Shown in pieces: positions 25,496 through 37,254 of a DNA stretch of 64,000 nucleotides; the stretch's first letter is position 1, and each line of letters opens with the position of its first letter. The position numbers and the translations under genes were made by a program. The notes beneath the pieces were generated by a model. It did not search any database and had not been told where the DNA came from. It worked only from the letters and a program-made list of their open reading frames with translations. Source of the DNA: Paramecium sonneborni (lineage: Eukaryota > Ciliophora > Oligohymenophorea > Peniculida > Parameciidae). The stretch lies in assembly GCA_905182985.1 (NCBI GenBank), contig CAJJDN010000063.1, positions 343,132 to 407,131 of the forward strand, given 5' to 3'.

Positions 25496-25520
25496 TTAAA
25501 TTATTTATCAATGTTTAGAA

Positions 25521-28500
25521 TCATTTATGTCCAAATTAACTTTAGAAGGTCTTAAAAGATAAGAGAATCCAAAGGATTATCTATACAATTAGATAAAAAC
25601 ATTACCTATTCACTCCAGAAACACTAAATCTTAAATCTGTCTAAAGACGAGTTCGTCTTCTTTCTGATGATCTTTCAGTCTGTATAAGTTTCATAATTTC
25701 ATCTTTCTTTGTATCATCAAATAAGAAGAATGAACATACACTTTCTGATTAATAACTATAAGTTTAGTTAATAAATGGAAATAATAAAGGACCCGTTAAA
25801 CTTTCATTAATGCAATCTTCATCAGATTAATCTTTATCAACTTTCTATTCTTATTTGGCTTCTATAAGTCTTCCTTACAATAAAATTCCTGCCTAAAAGG
25901 ATACATTTGCTTAGGCAGAATACTTTTTGAAAACAGCAAAAGTTAAAATATTTTCAATGCTTTCCTTATCAACTAGAGAAAATATTTAGAATTCTTTTGG
26001 ATAGAATCTGCTTAAACTAAAAATACTATCCCTCCAAACAAAATCTTGCATATAAAGACTTTATTTATAAAGAGAAACCATCAACTCAATCTCAATTTAT
26101 ATCACTTCAACTAATGATGCTGCCACTACTTATGAAATATATAAAGTTGATTCTAAAACTATATGATGACATGATAGTAACTAACCAATATCTTTTGAGA
26201 CTGAAAAATTAGAGCTTCCTGAACTAGTCTCATTAACTCTTCCTCTTGTAATAATATAGAAATATCTTGTTAAATCTCCTTCTTTATAAATACATTCATC
26301 TTTATCAAATAAAAGTTCTTTGGATTATAATGCTAATTATCTTAATAAGTCTTCATTAAATTCACTAAATAATGGGAGTACTTTTAGTTTACTATGTATA
26401 GATATTTATGGCCAAATAGGTCTGATATCTTCAACATTACAGACAAAATAGTTTAATTATAATTTCAATTTTTAATATTGTTGAAACTATTTAATAATAA
26501 ATATAATATACTTACATCCAATTCTCCTAATTCATATTTTCTTAATAAATATTTACCTTAACTTGCTAGACATCCTTATGCTGATTTTTTAGTTTGTATC
26601 AATTTGATTATTTCAGGAAAACTAACATAAAAATATCCTTCTATGAAATTTTCAGCATTGGTTCTATTTTCTTTAGATTCTTTGGATAGTTTCTTTTTTA
26701 ATGTAGTATTAATAGGGAATTCTTCTATCATATTTTCCATTTCTAAATGAATGATATAAGATTACCTTCATGTGCTCTTACATATGTAGAAATAACTTCA
26801 TATCCTATAGCTACCCAATCAAATAGTAAATCTCCTGAAAATCTACGAATTATAGGAAATTTATTCAAATTATATAAGAATCTCATATAAATTGGTGAAT
26901 AAAAAACATTATAAATGAAATCCCAAGAACACATTCTACCTTCAACAGTATCTAAATCCCATCTAACAGATTCAATTAGTAAATTATATGCTTTCCCTCC
27001 ACATTAATTTTATGAATACAAATCCCAATATGTTTATTTTAAGGCCATTAAAAATCTATCTCTTGTTTCTATAATATTATCAGCATCAACATCATCATCA
27101 TTATAATCATCTTATAATCCTTTACTTTTAAGTAATTTTTGAAATCGTCCAACTATACTAGATTCTTTTTCCTTTTTATGTTTAAAATCTTCATCTAATT
27201 ATTTTTTACTAAGTTTATCATCTTTTTATTATATCTATTGATTAGCTTCAGCCAATCCTGAAAAGAATTCAACTTTATTCCAATCTATTGTTTTCTATTT
27301 ATAATCTTCTTTCATTTAATTTAATTTAAATTCAATTTACTCTTTCATTTCTTGTAAAAAGTTCAATCTCACTTTCGCCCTATATTAAGCAGTTGCACAT
27401 AATCCACTAAACTTAATGTATAAAGGTATTGTTGATCCATTGATTAGCATTGTTAAAATTACAATAAAAGTAGTATGAAATAAAAATATGTCACTCCATT
27501 AATCACTAAATGATGGTTCTTTAACTACTAGCAAAGCAAGCATCAATTATACAGCGCCTCTTGTACCACTATATGAAAATAATATAGCCTCACTCATTTT
27601 AACTTATTATCCATATAAATTAATAGTAGGTAAGAGTAACAATACACTTATGAATTTTGATAATAGTATATATAAATAAAGGAATACAGTATTAATATAA
27701 TCTTGTTTTCGTATATAAGGACTTTGCTGATCAAATATTTTATATCCACATGTGACACCTGTAATTATAAAAATTATGGTTTCATTTGCAAATTGAATAT
27801 ATTACCAAAATATTTGTAATGGATGTTCTACTTCAGTTCTAATTCGAATTTTTGAAAAGGCAGACATGAATAGGCCTAAAGAAATCACTGCTACTAATCC
27901 ATTCTTAGTAAATCCTAAATCTACAGATTCAGCTACGAAATATGTTACATATGCTGAAACAATTGTAAGATTGATTGTTAATATTGAATTGTGATTGACT
28001 CTTCTTATCCACCAAACTGTGAAGAATCCAAACATCACACCTACAAATGCTCCACCCAATAACAATGATATTCCATAGGATAATTCTACTGTCAAAAGAT
28101 CACAATCTCCTCTTGCACAATTAACTGCAATAAGCATTAATACTATTGATGCACAATTATTAATTAAACTCTCTCCCTATACTAAAGATATAAACCTTTT
28201 TGGAGCTTCAGCGTTACTTAGTAGTTTTACGACTTGAAATGTATCAGTACATGTTACTACTACTCCAAATACAAAAGCAAATCCCCAACTATAAAATTCA
28301 TCACTATAATTGAAGAGCAATTTCAATCCTAAACAAATTAAAGATGCTGAAATAAGAAGGCTGGGAAATGAAAGTACAAATATTTGCATAATCTATTGCT
28401 TCATTATATATATATCTGCATTAAAAGCACTACTAAACACTAATGCAGGCAAAAACAATGTCATATTCGAATTAGCATCTATGTTAAATGCAGCTTAGAC

Positions 28501-28692
28501 TGTTCTATGCAGTAAATGATTATGAATATTATTAAATTAACATCCTATTAATATACCTACCAGAAAAACTGCAGCAGGGTATGGAATCATAATTTTTTTA
28601 GTTATTTCACTTACTATGCCTCCTATTGTCAGAGCAATAAAGATGAAAAAAATAACTATTGCTATTTGTGCCACTTCTAAATGTTCTGACAT
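25521..28692 (-). CDS. Na+/H+ exchanger of the SOS1/sperm-NHE type with cNMP-binding domain
   Basis: Minus strand, ATG (cat 28690-28692) to TGA (tca 25521-25523), introns 26743-26765 (23 nt) and 26487-26515 (29 nt); 1039 aa. Residues ~1-430 hold about 12 transmembrane helices with NHE signatures: GESLINNCAS (compare GESLLND) and SGTRGAVQLMLAL. A large cytoplasmic part follows, containing a YWDLYSQ...RWDLDTVEGRMCSW region like the SOS1 regulatory domain. Near residues ~750-830 there is a cyclic-nucleotide-binding-like segment (LPLFSEFNEDLLRQLA, IYKEGDLTRYFYIITRGRV). Such proteins exchange Na+ for H+ at the plasma or ciliary membrane and may be nucleotide-regulated. The last ~45 codons look weakly coding; an alternative 25-nt intron would move the stop to 25508. 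Confidence 0.9.
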
Positions 28693-28738
28693 TAATTTTT
28701 TAAGAATTATTTTTATTTTAATTATATATACATTTATT

Positions 28739-30934
28739 TCAATTTTATTAATTAATTAATTTCAAACGCCATCCGAAAAGAAACACTATTAAGGATGCAA
28801 CTGATACATTTACTATTGTTTATGAATTTCTTATTAAACATTCTTCTACAGTATCAATCAAACTTAATATTAATTCTACATAATTAATATCTAAAAATTG
28901 TTCAATTCCTGTTTAATCTATTTGTTTATACAAATTAACCAAGAAATCAATGACTTATACTTAAGCACTTGTTGGTAATATCGGAATTAATGAATAACTG
29001 TTAATAGATAACTCAAAAATTTCAATTGATTTTGTTCTATTAATATTAACACCCTAACCTAATGCATACATAAGACCTATATTAAAATAAACATGTGCTT
29101 TCATAGCATCAATTAATTAGCCTTCCAAAGCTTTCTTATAATGTAAAAAAGATTATTTAAAATCCACATCATCATATTTTCCATTATAATAATAATCCCC
29201 TAATTTCATATGACAAATAGCTTCTTTCTCCTTAGCACATTATGTAAGGAATCGATATTACAATACACCATTTAATCCAAAACTATCTAATTGTAATAGA
29301 TCATATAAAGTGGATTTATTAACAAATTATAAATAATCTGAGTACAAATAACCAAAAGGATCATGATCATAAACTCCATTAATTTGAAAAACGGGATCAT
29401 TATTGAGTCTATTTTATACATCACTAAAGTGTAGAGAATCATAATAAAAGGCATCATTTTATTCCATTATAACAGCAGCATTTTCTAATAAATGATTAAA
29501 TTATAAATATATACATATGGCAACATTAAATCCAGTGTATCCAGCCTCAAAATATTTAGACAATGATTAAGCATACTATTCTTATTAAAATAAATAATTA
29601 GCTATTTTTAATGTATCAGCCCAAGGACCTCGTGATGATGAAGCATGTAATAAAGAGGCAGCTAAATCACAAGAATAAAATAAATCTACTCCATCTAATA
29701 AAATTAATGCTAAACTATATTGAGCCATAGCATGTCCAGTGGCAGCAGCTTATTCTATTAATTATACTCCTTTTGCTTAATTACGTTCTCTTTAAATTGT
29801 CGAAGGTAACATATATAAAGAACCTAAATTAAATTATCCGTCATTATTTTATAAATCTGCTGCTTCTATATATTATATTTTATTACAATTTACTTCTAAA
29901 ATAATCTTATGCTTTTACTATGTCTTATGAAACTCCCAATCCTTTAAAATAAATGTAACCTAAAGCATTATAAATCTTTCCCTAAAATTCTTATTTTTTT
30001 GTTTCAATTTTATTCAAAATCTCCAATGCTAATTCATAATTTGGTTATCCAACTCCAAGGTTTTCAATATTCATCTATGCTACTTTAATTCCAGATTCTT
30101 TATCATTTAATTAATCATATAATTTATAATATAATTGATATGCCTTTTCATAATTCCTTCTTAATCCATTTAATCCATAATAAAAACTATATGCTAATTG
30201 TTTAACCTCAGTAGCTGAATCATATGTGATTAAATTTAAATTCTCAAATATTTAAGCATGTCCAAAAATATCCAATTCATGATTCATATAAAAATTACTG
30301 TCATATAAAGCTTTAGCTACTTATCTATTATCATTTATATATTTTGCTTTAATTGGTTAATTAGCAAATTCTTCTAAAACTGGCAAATAAAATAATGCAG
30401 AATTAGAACAATTCTAATTTACTCCTATTCCTTTTAAATGTCTATAACCCATTGCTATACTACTTTTATCTAAGCCTTAAATAGCAGAAAAGTAAAGATC
30501 GATTAAAGATACACTTTAATACTTTTCTTTAACATATCTATACAATTATGATTCTTTTTTAAGATTTTTATAAATGTTGTATGACCCATCTAAATTTAAA
30601 TATGTTAATAAAGACACGTAAAATTAAGAATTTATATCACCTAGATCAGATGATTTCTTAAAATAAAAAAGAGCCTAATTATAATATGATACCATACTCT
30701 TGCAAAATCTATTCTATTTTCATTTTCCAAGCCGTAAAATATATATTACCCATACATCCTATAAAATCTAGATTGATATTATTTAGGTATTTCATCTTTA
30801 AAATACTATACGATTTCATTGAATGTCTATTAACTTTCTATTTATGACTATTCAATCTGAATTTCCCATTCTTTCAATAATTCATTTATATTGTTTTGAG
30901 CATATATGCCTAATAATAAAGTTAATATAATCAT
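28739..30934 (-). CDS. SEL1-repeat ER protein (SEL1L/Hrd3-like)
   Basis: ATG (cat 30932-30934) to TGA (tca 28739-28741) with introns 30675-30697 (23 nt) and 29866-29893 (28 nt); 714 aa. It begins with a signal peptide (MIILTLLLGIYAQ). Sel1/TPR-like repeats run through the body (AMGYRHLKGIGVNQN, LGYIYFKGLGVSQD, KAADLQNNDGQFNLGSLYM, MYALGQGVNINRT). It ends with a membrane anchor (VNVSVASLIVFLFGW) and a short tail. Signal peptide, Sel1 array and C-terminal anchor match SEL1L/Hrd3, the lumenal partner of the HRD1 ubiquitin ligase in ER-associated degradation. Its start codon is 37 bp from that of the divergent LYR gene, so the two share a very short promoter. Confidence 0.88.
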
Positions 30935-30971
30935 TTTAATAATGCAACACTCAATTTAAGAAATCTAAGCA

Positions 30972-31287
30972 ATGTCCAAATTAACACTTTATAGAATGTT
31001 GATTAAGAATGTTTAATATTATCCTAGCAAAAATAAATTCAAAATTATGTTGGCAATCAAGGAATCGTATTTAATTAGATTTCTAATTATTTATTAGATT
31101 TCGAGAGCATAGGAGCCTAAATGATTCTAAAAAGATTATTTAAGAAATTAAAATAGCCTAAATGGGACTAAGAAATTTAGAAATGTATAGAATCAAAAAT
31201 TAAGAAATGAAAGATGTTTACAAAGTTAAAGATGATGGATTCTAAGAGTCTATGAATCCAAAAGATAAAAATTTTATATATTTTTGA
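30972..31287 (+). CDS. LYR-motif mitochondrial protein
   Basis: ATG 30972 to TGA 31285-31287 with a 31-nt intron (31067-31097); 94 aa, the usual size for the family. The N-terminus has the LYR tripeptide (KLTLYRMLIKNV) and then YYPSKNKFKIMLAIKESF with the conserved downstream Phe/Arg (SFREHRSLND). An amphipathic helix with LNDSKKIIQEI and AQMGLRNL follows, as in complex 1 LYR proteins. LYRM proteins are mitochondrial assembly factors or accessory subunits that bind acyl carrier protein. Which member this is cannot be settled by eye. Confidence 0.88.
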
Positions 31288-31295
31288 GTTAGACA

Positions 31296-32000
31296 TCATG
31301 TAATTATTTCGAAATCATCCTCATCTGTAACTTAATAGAATTATTAAGAGTATTTCATATCATCATCTTCCTCTTCATCATTATTTATATGCTTTTAAGA
31401 ATTCAATTCAAGCATTTCAAAATCAATTGTAAATAACAATCTAATACCACCACTTATTGGTTCATCATATGCTAAAATATTGAAAGAATCTTATGCTTCT
31501 TGTGGACCATATAAAATTCTATTCATCCAACCTTTTTATCCATTTTGAGGTAAAAAAGTAATATTAGGTTCTTAGTAACCTTTCAAAATCTAAGATTTTT
31601 CAAAACACTAACATAGTTCATCTTTTAAAAATAATTTTGAAATTGCATCCTTAGTATTCTACCTACAAAATTCTTGAATCGATTCTTCAATTTAAATTCT
31701 GGAATCACAAATTCCTCCAAGTATTGAAATAGTTGTATTTATTCCATTTTCTTGAACTTGTTGAATTATCTTTTTCTCATACATCAATAATTCTTAACAA
31801 TTTACATTTAAATTTAGAATTTAAAATCGTTAACCACAATAATTAAAATTCTAAACAACTCCAATTTCTCTATTTTCTTATTTTATAATATAATCTTTAA
31901 AATCTGTGTTTTAAATATTTGATTTCGCAAATATAAAACTGTATTAATTTTCCTATAACTTTAAATCATAAACTTTACATTTTAACTAGAAAAAAGACAT
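31296..32000 (-). CDS. Hypothetical protein, 234 aa, acidic C-terminus
   Basis: Intronless frame, ATG (cat 31998-32000) to TGA (tca 31296-31298). The stop is only 8 bp from the stop of the convergent LYR gene. The translation looks globular, with several cysteines (ILGGICDSRIQ, FCRQNTKD, LKDELCQCFEKS). The end is Asp/Glu-rich (NNDEEEDDDMKY, VTDEDDFEIIT). No family is recognised. A proteasome-assembly-chaperone-like fold crossed my mind but I see no supporting motif. Confidence 0.72.
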
Positions 32001-33844
32001 TCATATTATCCTAATTAAGATCTGATAGATGATTACATCTAATCTTTTATAAAATTGCATGGTTAACATATTTTAACAATGTTCTAAAATAACACTATTA
32101 TAAATTATGGTATTCTACAAATATATGTTTTATTTAATTTACTATCTAGAATCAAATAAATGAAAAAAATCTTTTATTGACTTATTTTTAGCATTAAAGC
32201 TTATAACCATTATTAACAAATTTTTTTGAATTTAAGGAGATTGCTATTGAATTTATTCGACAATTCCTAAATATTATTTATTTTATTATTAATTCAACCC
32301 AACAATGAATGAATATATATTTTATTTATCTTCATCTGTGACATTTTAATTATAAAATCTAAATCAATTTGAACATTACCTTTAAAAACCTTTTAAACCA
32401 TGTTCAATCATACCAGTCCATTTACTACCTCCAGTCATTTAAATTTTTGTTGTTGAAGAATTAGTTCCTGCATAGATTCTAGAAATATTGTCACCACTTT
32501 CTCCCCATAAAATTTTTATCAGTTTTATTAGATCATGAACCTTATCTTAATCTGACTAATAAGTAAATTAATCTATTTTACTAAATCTAAAATGGTTTCA
32601 CATCTAAATTCTTTAGGAATATTGATTCCAAGATCATTCAATATAAGATTTGTAATAAAAAAGGCTATTTTAGTTTGAAAAACATTAGTTCTATCAAGAC
32701 AATCTAAACAATTAGTTCTTACAACTCCATTTTGAATATTTACTAATTTAAAAATGAAAATATTTACTTAATTTTCCATTTTAAAATTTTGTATAAGATT
32801 ATTAAATTAATATTTCTTTATTTTAATTAAGTAAAGGATTAAGTTTTTCAAACTTATAATTTTTACAATATTGTTTAAAATCAATATGGCAAAGAGTGAT
32901 TTAAGGTATTTAAATTGAACTAACCATACTAATTAGAATAAAAATTTTGAATACTCTTTATAAGTTTAACTTATGATTGTTTCATTTGGTTTATCATTAG
33001 ACATCAAATCAACTAATAAAAGAGATCCAAAATATTTCTTCAAATTCATAAGATGCTTTGTTAAAGCCATCTTTGTTTATTCATTATTTTATGTAATTTA
33101 TGAAATAGCACGAATACCTACTTACTCCCAAAATACTGGCACAGATCCTCTAATTTATAAATGACAATAGAGTTTCTCTTAAAATTCAATTAACTATTCA
33201 GTTTCAACTGTATTTGCAGCTGCTCCTTCAATATTTAATCCTCTATGATTATATCGTGTGCCTCCTCTTAAAGTTTCTCTTCTTGAAATTAAAATATATA
33301 TAATCTATTATTTTTATTGTGTTTTGATTTCACATTATGCTAAACCAACATATCCTTAAATAATTTTAATGCACCAACACTTTGGAATTTTTTATTCCAA
33401 AAATTATTTATAACCATGAAAATTCCACCAAAATCTCATACTTCTTTCACTTTATTCAGGTTAACATTATTATGATAATGGTATTGTTAAATCATATTAT
33501 AATGAAAAATATGTGCATTTACTAAAATAGGCTTCAATATTTTTAATGCTTTATTACTCCACAGAAGAAAATTAATTCTATAAAACATTAGAAATAGAAA
33601 CTATTTCATAAATCGTCTAACCATTTATTTTACAAACATGATTTGCCTCAGATATATAAAGTAGGTTATTTTTGCCATAGAATTTATAAATCCCAACAAT
33701 ACCAAATATTCCTATCTCTTAAATGTCTTAACCAATTATAGTTTGATTTAGCTATATGGTAAAATTTAATCGATCTATTGTTAGAGGTTTAGCAAATCCA
33801 CATATTTAAGGGTTTGGTACAATCTTACTTTAGATCAATTTCAT
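32001..33844 (-). CDS. SAC-domain phosphoinositide phosphatase
   Basis: ATG (cat 33842-33844); introns 32929-32954, 32743-32767, 32556-32581 and 32359-32379; 581 codons to TGA (tca 32001-32003). Sac-family landmarks appear in order: GIFGIVGIYKFYG, YFSLQYDLT, IIQGYVG, ISRRETLRGGTRYNHRG, VETEQLIEFQ, VPVFWEQ, VVRTNCLDCLDRTNVFQ (the CX5RT catalytic P-loop), then WGESGDNISRIYAGTN and RFYNQNVTD. Such enzymes remove phosphates from PI3P, PI4P or PI(3,5)P2 on endomembranes. The last ~80 codons look poorly coding and the stop directly abuts the next gene's ATG, so the true 3' end is probably upstream of 32001. Confidence 0.9.
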
Positions 33845-34032
33845 ACATGTATTTTATCAGAAGTAATGAACATTTTCATTGGTTTAATCATTTTAATTAA
33901 ATTTCTTATATTAAGAACTATGTAATTAATAAGTGATTATTAGAAATAATGCTATTGCTATAATATGGAAGATGGAAGATTTAAATATTATATAAATATA
34001 TTCTATAATAGTATTGGGACATAAAATCTAGA

Positions 34033-35033
34033 TCATCTAAAAAAGAACTATTAGAGTAAAATTAGATAAATACATGTTATTGAGATTGAGAACAAGATAT
34101 TCTCGAATCTGGATCCAATTTTAGTAATTATAGTATAAGATCTAAACCATCTTATTCAATAAGATTTTAGAGTTTCTTTTTAATTAAATCACTAAATTAA
34201 ATTTATAGATCAGAATCTTTGAGATTCTGAATTATTTAAATAATAGTTACCACAGCTTAAAATGATTAAACATTAGGAATAATCAATTTAAGTTAATGAA
34301 TTTCATTTTCTCCTTGAAATAAAGGTTATTTAAGTAAAAGTTCTGCGAAAACACATCCTATAGCCCACATATCTATTGCTGTAGAATAATAATTTGATCC
34401 CAATAATAATTCAGGTGCTCTGTACCATAATGCACATACATCAGAAGTGAAAAATGATGGACATTTTTGAAATACTCTTGCACTTCCAAAATCTCCAATT
34501 TTGAGAGTTCCTAATAGAATAAATAATAATTTTTGACCATCTTCTTAAATAAGAATATTTTTTGGTTTAATATCTCTATGTATACAATTTAATCTATGAC
34601 ATGCCTCAACTCCTTATAATATATCACACATAAATTTCTAGCATAGTTTAAGTGTTACTTTTATTTATCCTAAACTTAATCTATCTTTATTTTCACTCAA
34701 ATATTGTTACAAATCTAAATTCAAATATTCCATAACAACTCTTATTTACCCATGAATTTTTTCAACTTCAAGTATTCTAAAAGCTTATTATTTTTATTAC
34801 TTGACTACATTCTTATGCTGAATGCGTCTCAAAAGTGATGTTTCTCTTAAAGCTGTTATAGGTACTCCACCCAAAATATCCTACTATTAATTTGATCTAA
34901 ATACTTAATTTCGTATTTTTTTGACTGCTACATATTAATCTGTTCCAATTATGATTGCTTTGTATACATCTCCATTAAGACCTTAACCTATTTTAGCAAG
35001 TAAATGATATTTAGAAAGTGATTATTGAGACAT
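34033..35033 (-). CDS. CDK-like protein kinase
   Basis: ATG (cat 35031-35033) to TGA (tca 34033-34035). Six introns fit: 34881-34904, 34777-34800, 34638-34658, 34511-34537, 34227-34250, 34048-34073; the result is 284 aa. Several introns are multiples of three without a stop and were placed by homology. Motifs: [11 protein letters not shown] loop, [21 protein letters not shown] (a PSTAIRE-like helix), [53 protein letters not shown] and the terminal QHFFFR. This is a short CDK-type kinase, probably cyclin-dependent or CDK7/CDK10-like; the subfamily is not clear. The 34511-34537 intron has a GTC rather than GTA start. Confidence 0.9.
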
Positions 35034-35133
35034 TTTGGATTTAATTTAATATAAGTTGATTATCAAAAACAATAGACTTTTATTAGCAACAAAATTTGAC
35101 TAATTCATTGATTTTATATATTTATATTGTATA

Positions 35134-36680
35134 ATGCTAGAAGATCATTTGGCTGAAGCATTGCATTTATTAAAAAAATAACCATAACATAGATGCAAAA
35201 TGGAAATAGATCTATTAGTTGACCTTACTTAAGAACTACCCTTTTTTAAATAATATTAAAAATAAGAGAATGGATTATTAATTCATCGTGAATGTTGTAA
35301 GCATATGTTTGTGGAACGGTTCTTAGCAACTGATATTGTATTTCATGTTGGTATGGAGACTCTATTAATAATGCAGATTCGATTGGCACTAAATTTTATG
35401 TGATTCTAAATGGTCAAGTTGAAGTTTTAATTAAGAGAAGAGGTTTTGATGAATTAGAATCTGTAAGAATTTTAAAACAAGGAGAATCTTTTGGAGAATT
35501 GGCTCTAATTCATAGATAACCAAGATTAGCAACTATACGTTGTGTGACTGATTGTTGTTTTGCTGTTTTAGATAAGTAATAATTTCAATAAATTTTACAT
35601 TATGAGTAAACAAAAAAAATAGAATAAGTATATATAATCAATATTTTTAGAATGTTGATTATTTTTCTTAGATTTCAATTTTTCATCAACTCAATCGAGC
35701 TTAACTAACCTAAATTTATTTAAATTCATTTCTATATGAATATGAAAAACATTAAATTGTCTTGTAAGAAGGAGATAAATCTGATAGTTTTCTAATTGTC
35801 AAAACTGGTTTATTTTAAGTTAGAAAATAAATTAATAAATCTCATCCTTTAATTGTAATTAATATCCCCATCATAGTAGTTATTTGAAATTGCAGAATTA
35901 CAAGTATTTGGATTTTATCATTTGTTTAATAAAATCCCATATGAGTATTCTATTGTTTGTCTTAGTCCTAAAGGATAAATCTATAAAATACATAGAACAT
36001 CTTTAATTGAAAAAATATTTGAAGGACATACATAAGATTTAGAAAAACATATGTAAGAAATTAATTCTTATGTAAATTTTAAAGTTCATCAAGAATAAAA
36101 TACTCATCTTAAATATCCAAGATTTTTTTAAATAAAAACATCGAATGAATAAGACAAAGAGATTCAAGAAGAATTTATAAGAACATGTAGAAATAAAGAA
36201 TCCAGAAACAAAAATTTTAAAAGTAGAAATCAATTGATAAAATAAAAAATGGATTCCATGATTGAACAGTAGAAGAGAAAACTTGGACCGAAATTAAGTC
36301 ATCCTAAATTCAATAGTTTATTTGAAATCTTTCTAAAGTCCCATAAAGGTTTAAAAGACAATTAAAGATAAAACAGCCCATCCTTATTAGAAACTCCAAC
36401 AAGATAATTCGGAAGTAGTAGTCACTTTTATCATAATGATGATCTTACATAAAATCCGTTTATTACAATTAGAAGTAGTAGTCCTTAAATGATGAATAAA
36501 GGAAAACAATTTATAACTCTAAAAGTATCTAATAGTCAGAAAACAATTGTGAAACCGAATTTAAATCATAATATTAAATTCTAATTTCAAGAGTACTTGA
36601 ATTCAAAGCATTTATACACTCAAAAAAGTGGTATATCATTAAGCCCAAAAGTAATGAAGCTTAAAGTGTATAAAAATTGA
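35134..36680 (+). CDS. Cyclic-nucleotide-binding domain protein
   Basis: ATG 35134 to TGA 36678-36680 with introns 35351-35376, 35628-35650 and 35855-35876; 491 aa. The first CNB domain shows KFYVILNGQVEV, LKQGESFGELALIHRQPR with a phosphate-binding-cassette-like GE...LALI...R.A sequence, then TIRCVTDCCFAVLDKQ. A second, weaker CNB-like domain follows (QEGDKSDSFLIVKTGLFQV, FEIAELQVFGFYHLF). The C-terminal ~180 residues are basic and low complexity, with Ser-rich repeats. No kinase or channel domain is present, so it may be a regulatory subunit or scaffold responding to cAMP/cGMP. The 3' part from 36056 is repeated after the n at 37254, but only this copy is connected to the gene. Confidence 0.85.
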
Positions 36681-37253
36681 CTCTTTATTATTTATTAATT
36701 TTAAACAATCAAATATATAATCAAGTTACTCTCTAAACTAATCAAAGCACTCATTAGTTATTTTTATACTAATACTTATAAAAAGATTTTCAATAATTTA
36801 CCTAAAAAACCAAAAATAAGAATTAAGAAGAATAAAAGAAAAATTTATAAATTGTTTAATCAATTAATTCAGATCAATTTGATATTTTTTATTCTTGAGG
36901 AAGTTTTGGATTTTATTTAGATATTTTTCAAAAATTCACAAAATAGATTGAATATTTCTTTGAAGATGCTACATTATTTTCTTATAGTCTGATGTTATTG
37001 TCAACTTTTTATACGTAAGCCATTACACTTAAATAATTCATCAGATAATTTATGGCTTTTTATTAAGAATGATTAGTTTGAATAAAATGTTTGAAATTTA
37101 CCAAATTTTTTAGCAAACAAATGATGATATTGGATCAATTTAATTTTTTTAAAAAAGTACTTCTTGATAATTTATAAATTATAAAGATTCTTAAAGAAAC
37201 TGGATTATAGAATTAGGTATAAGATTTACCAATGTAAAAATAATCTGAAATAT
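36056..37253. repeat. Scaffold duplication A, copy 1 (1198 bp)
   Basis: Every base I compared at 36056-37253 reappears at 37255-38452 (offset 1199), with a single n at 37254 between them. The block contains the last ~200 codons of the cNMP-binding gene and ~570 bp of flanking DNA. Exact identity and the n point to two contig ends that overlap but were not merged, not to a biological tandem duplication. Confidence 0.9.
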
Positions 37254-37254
37254 N

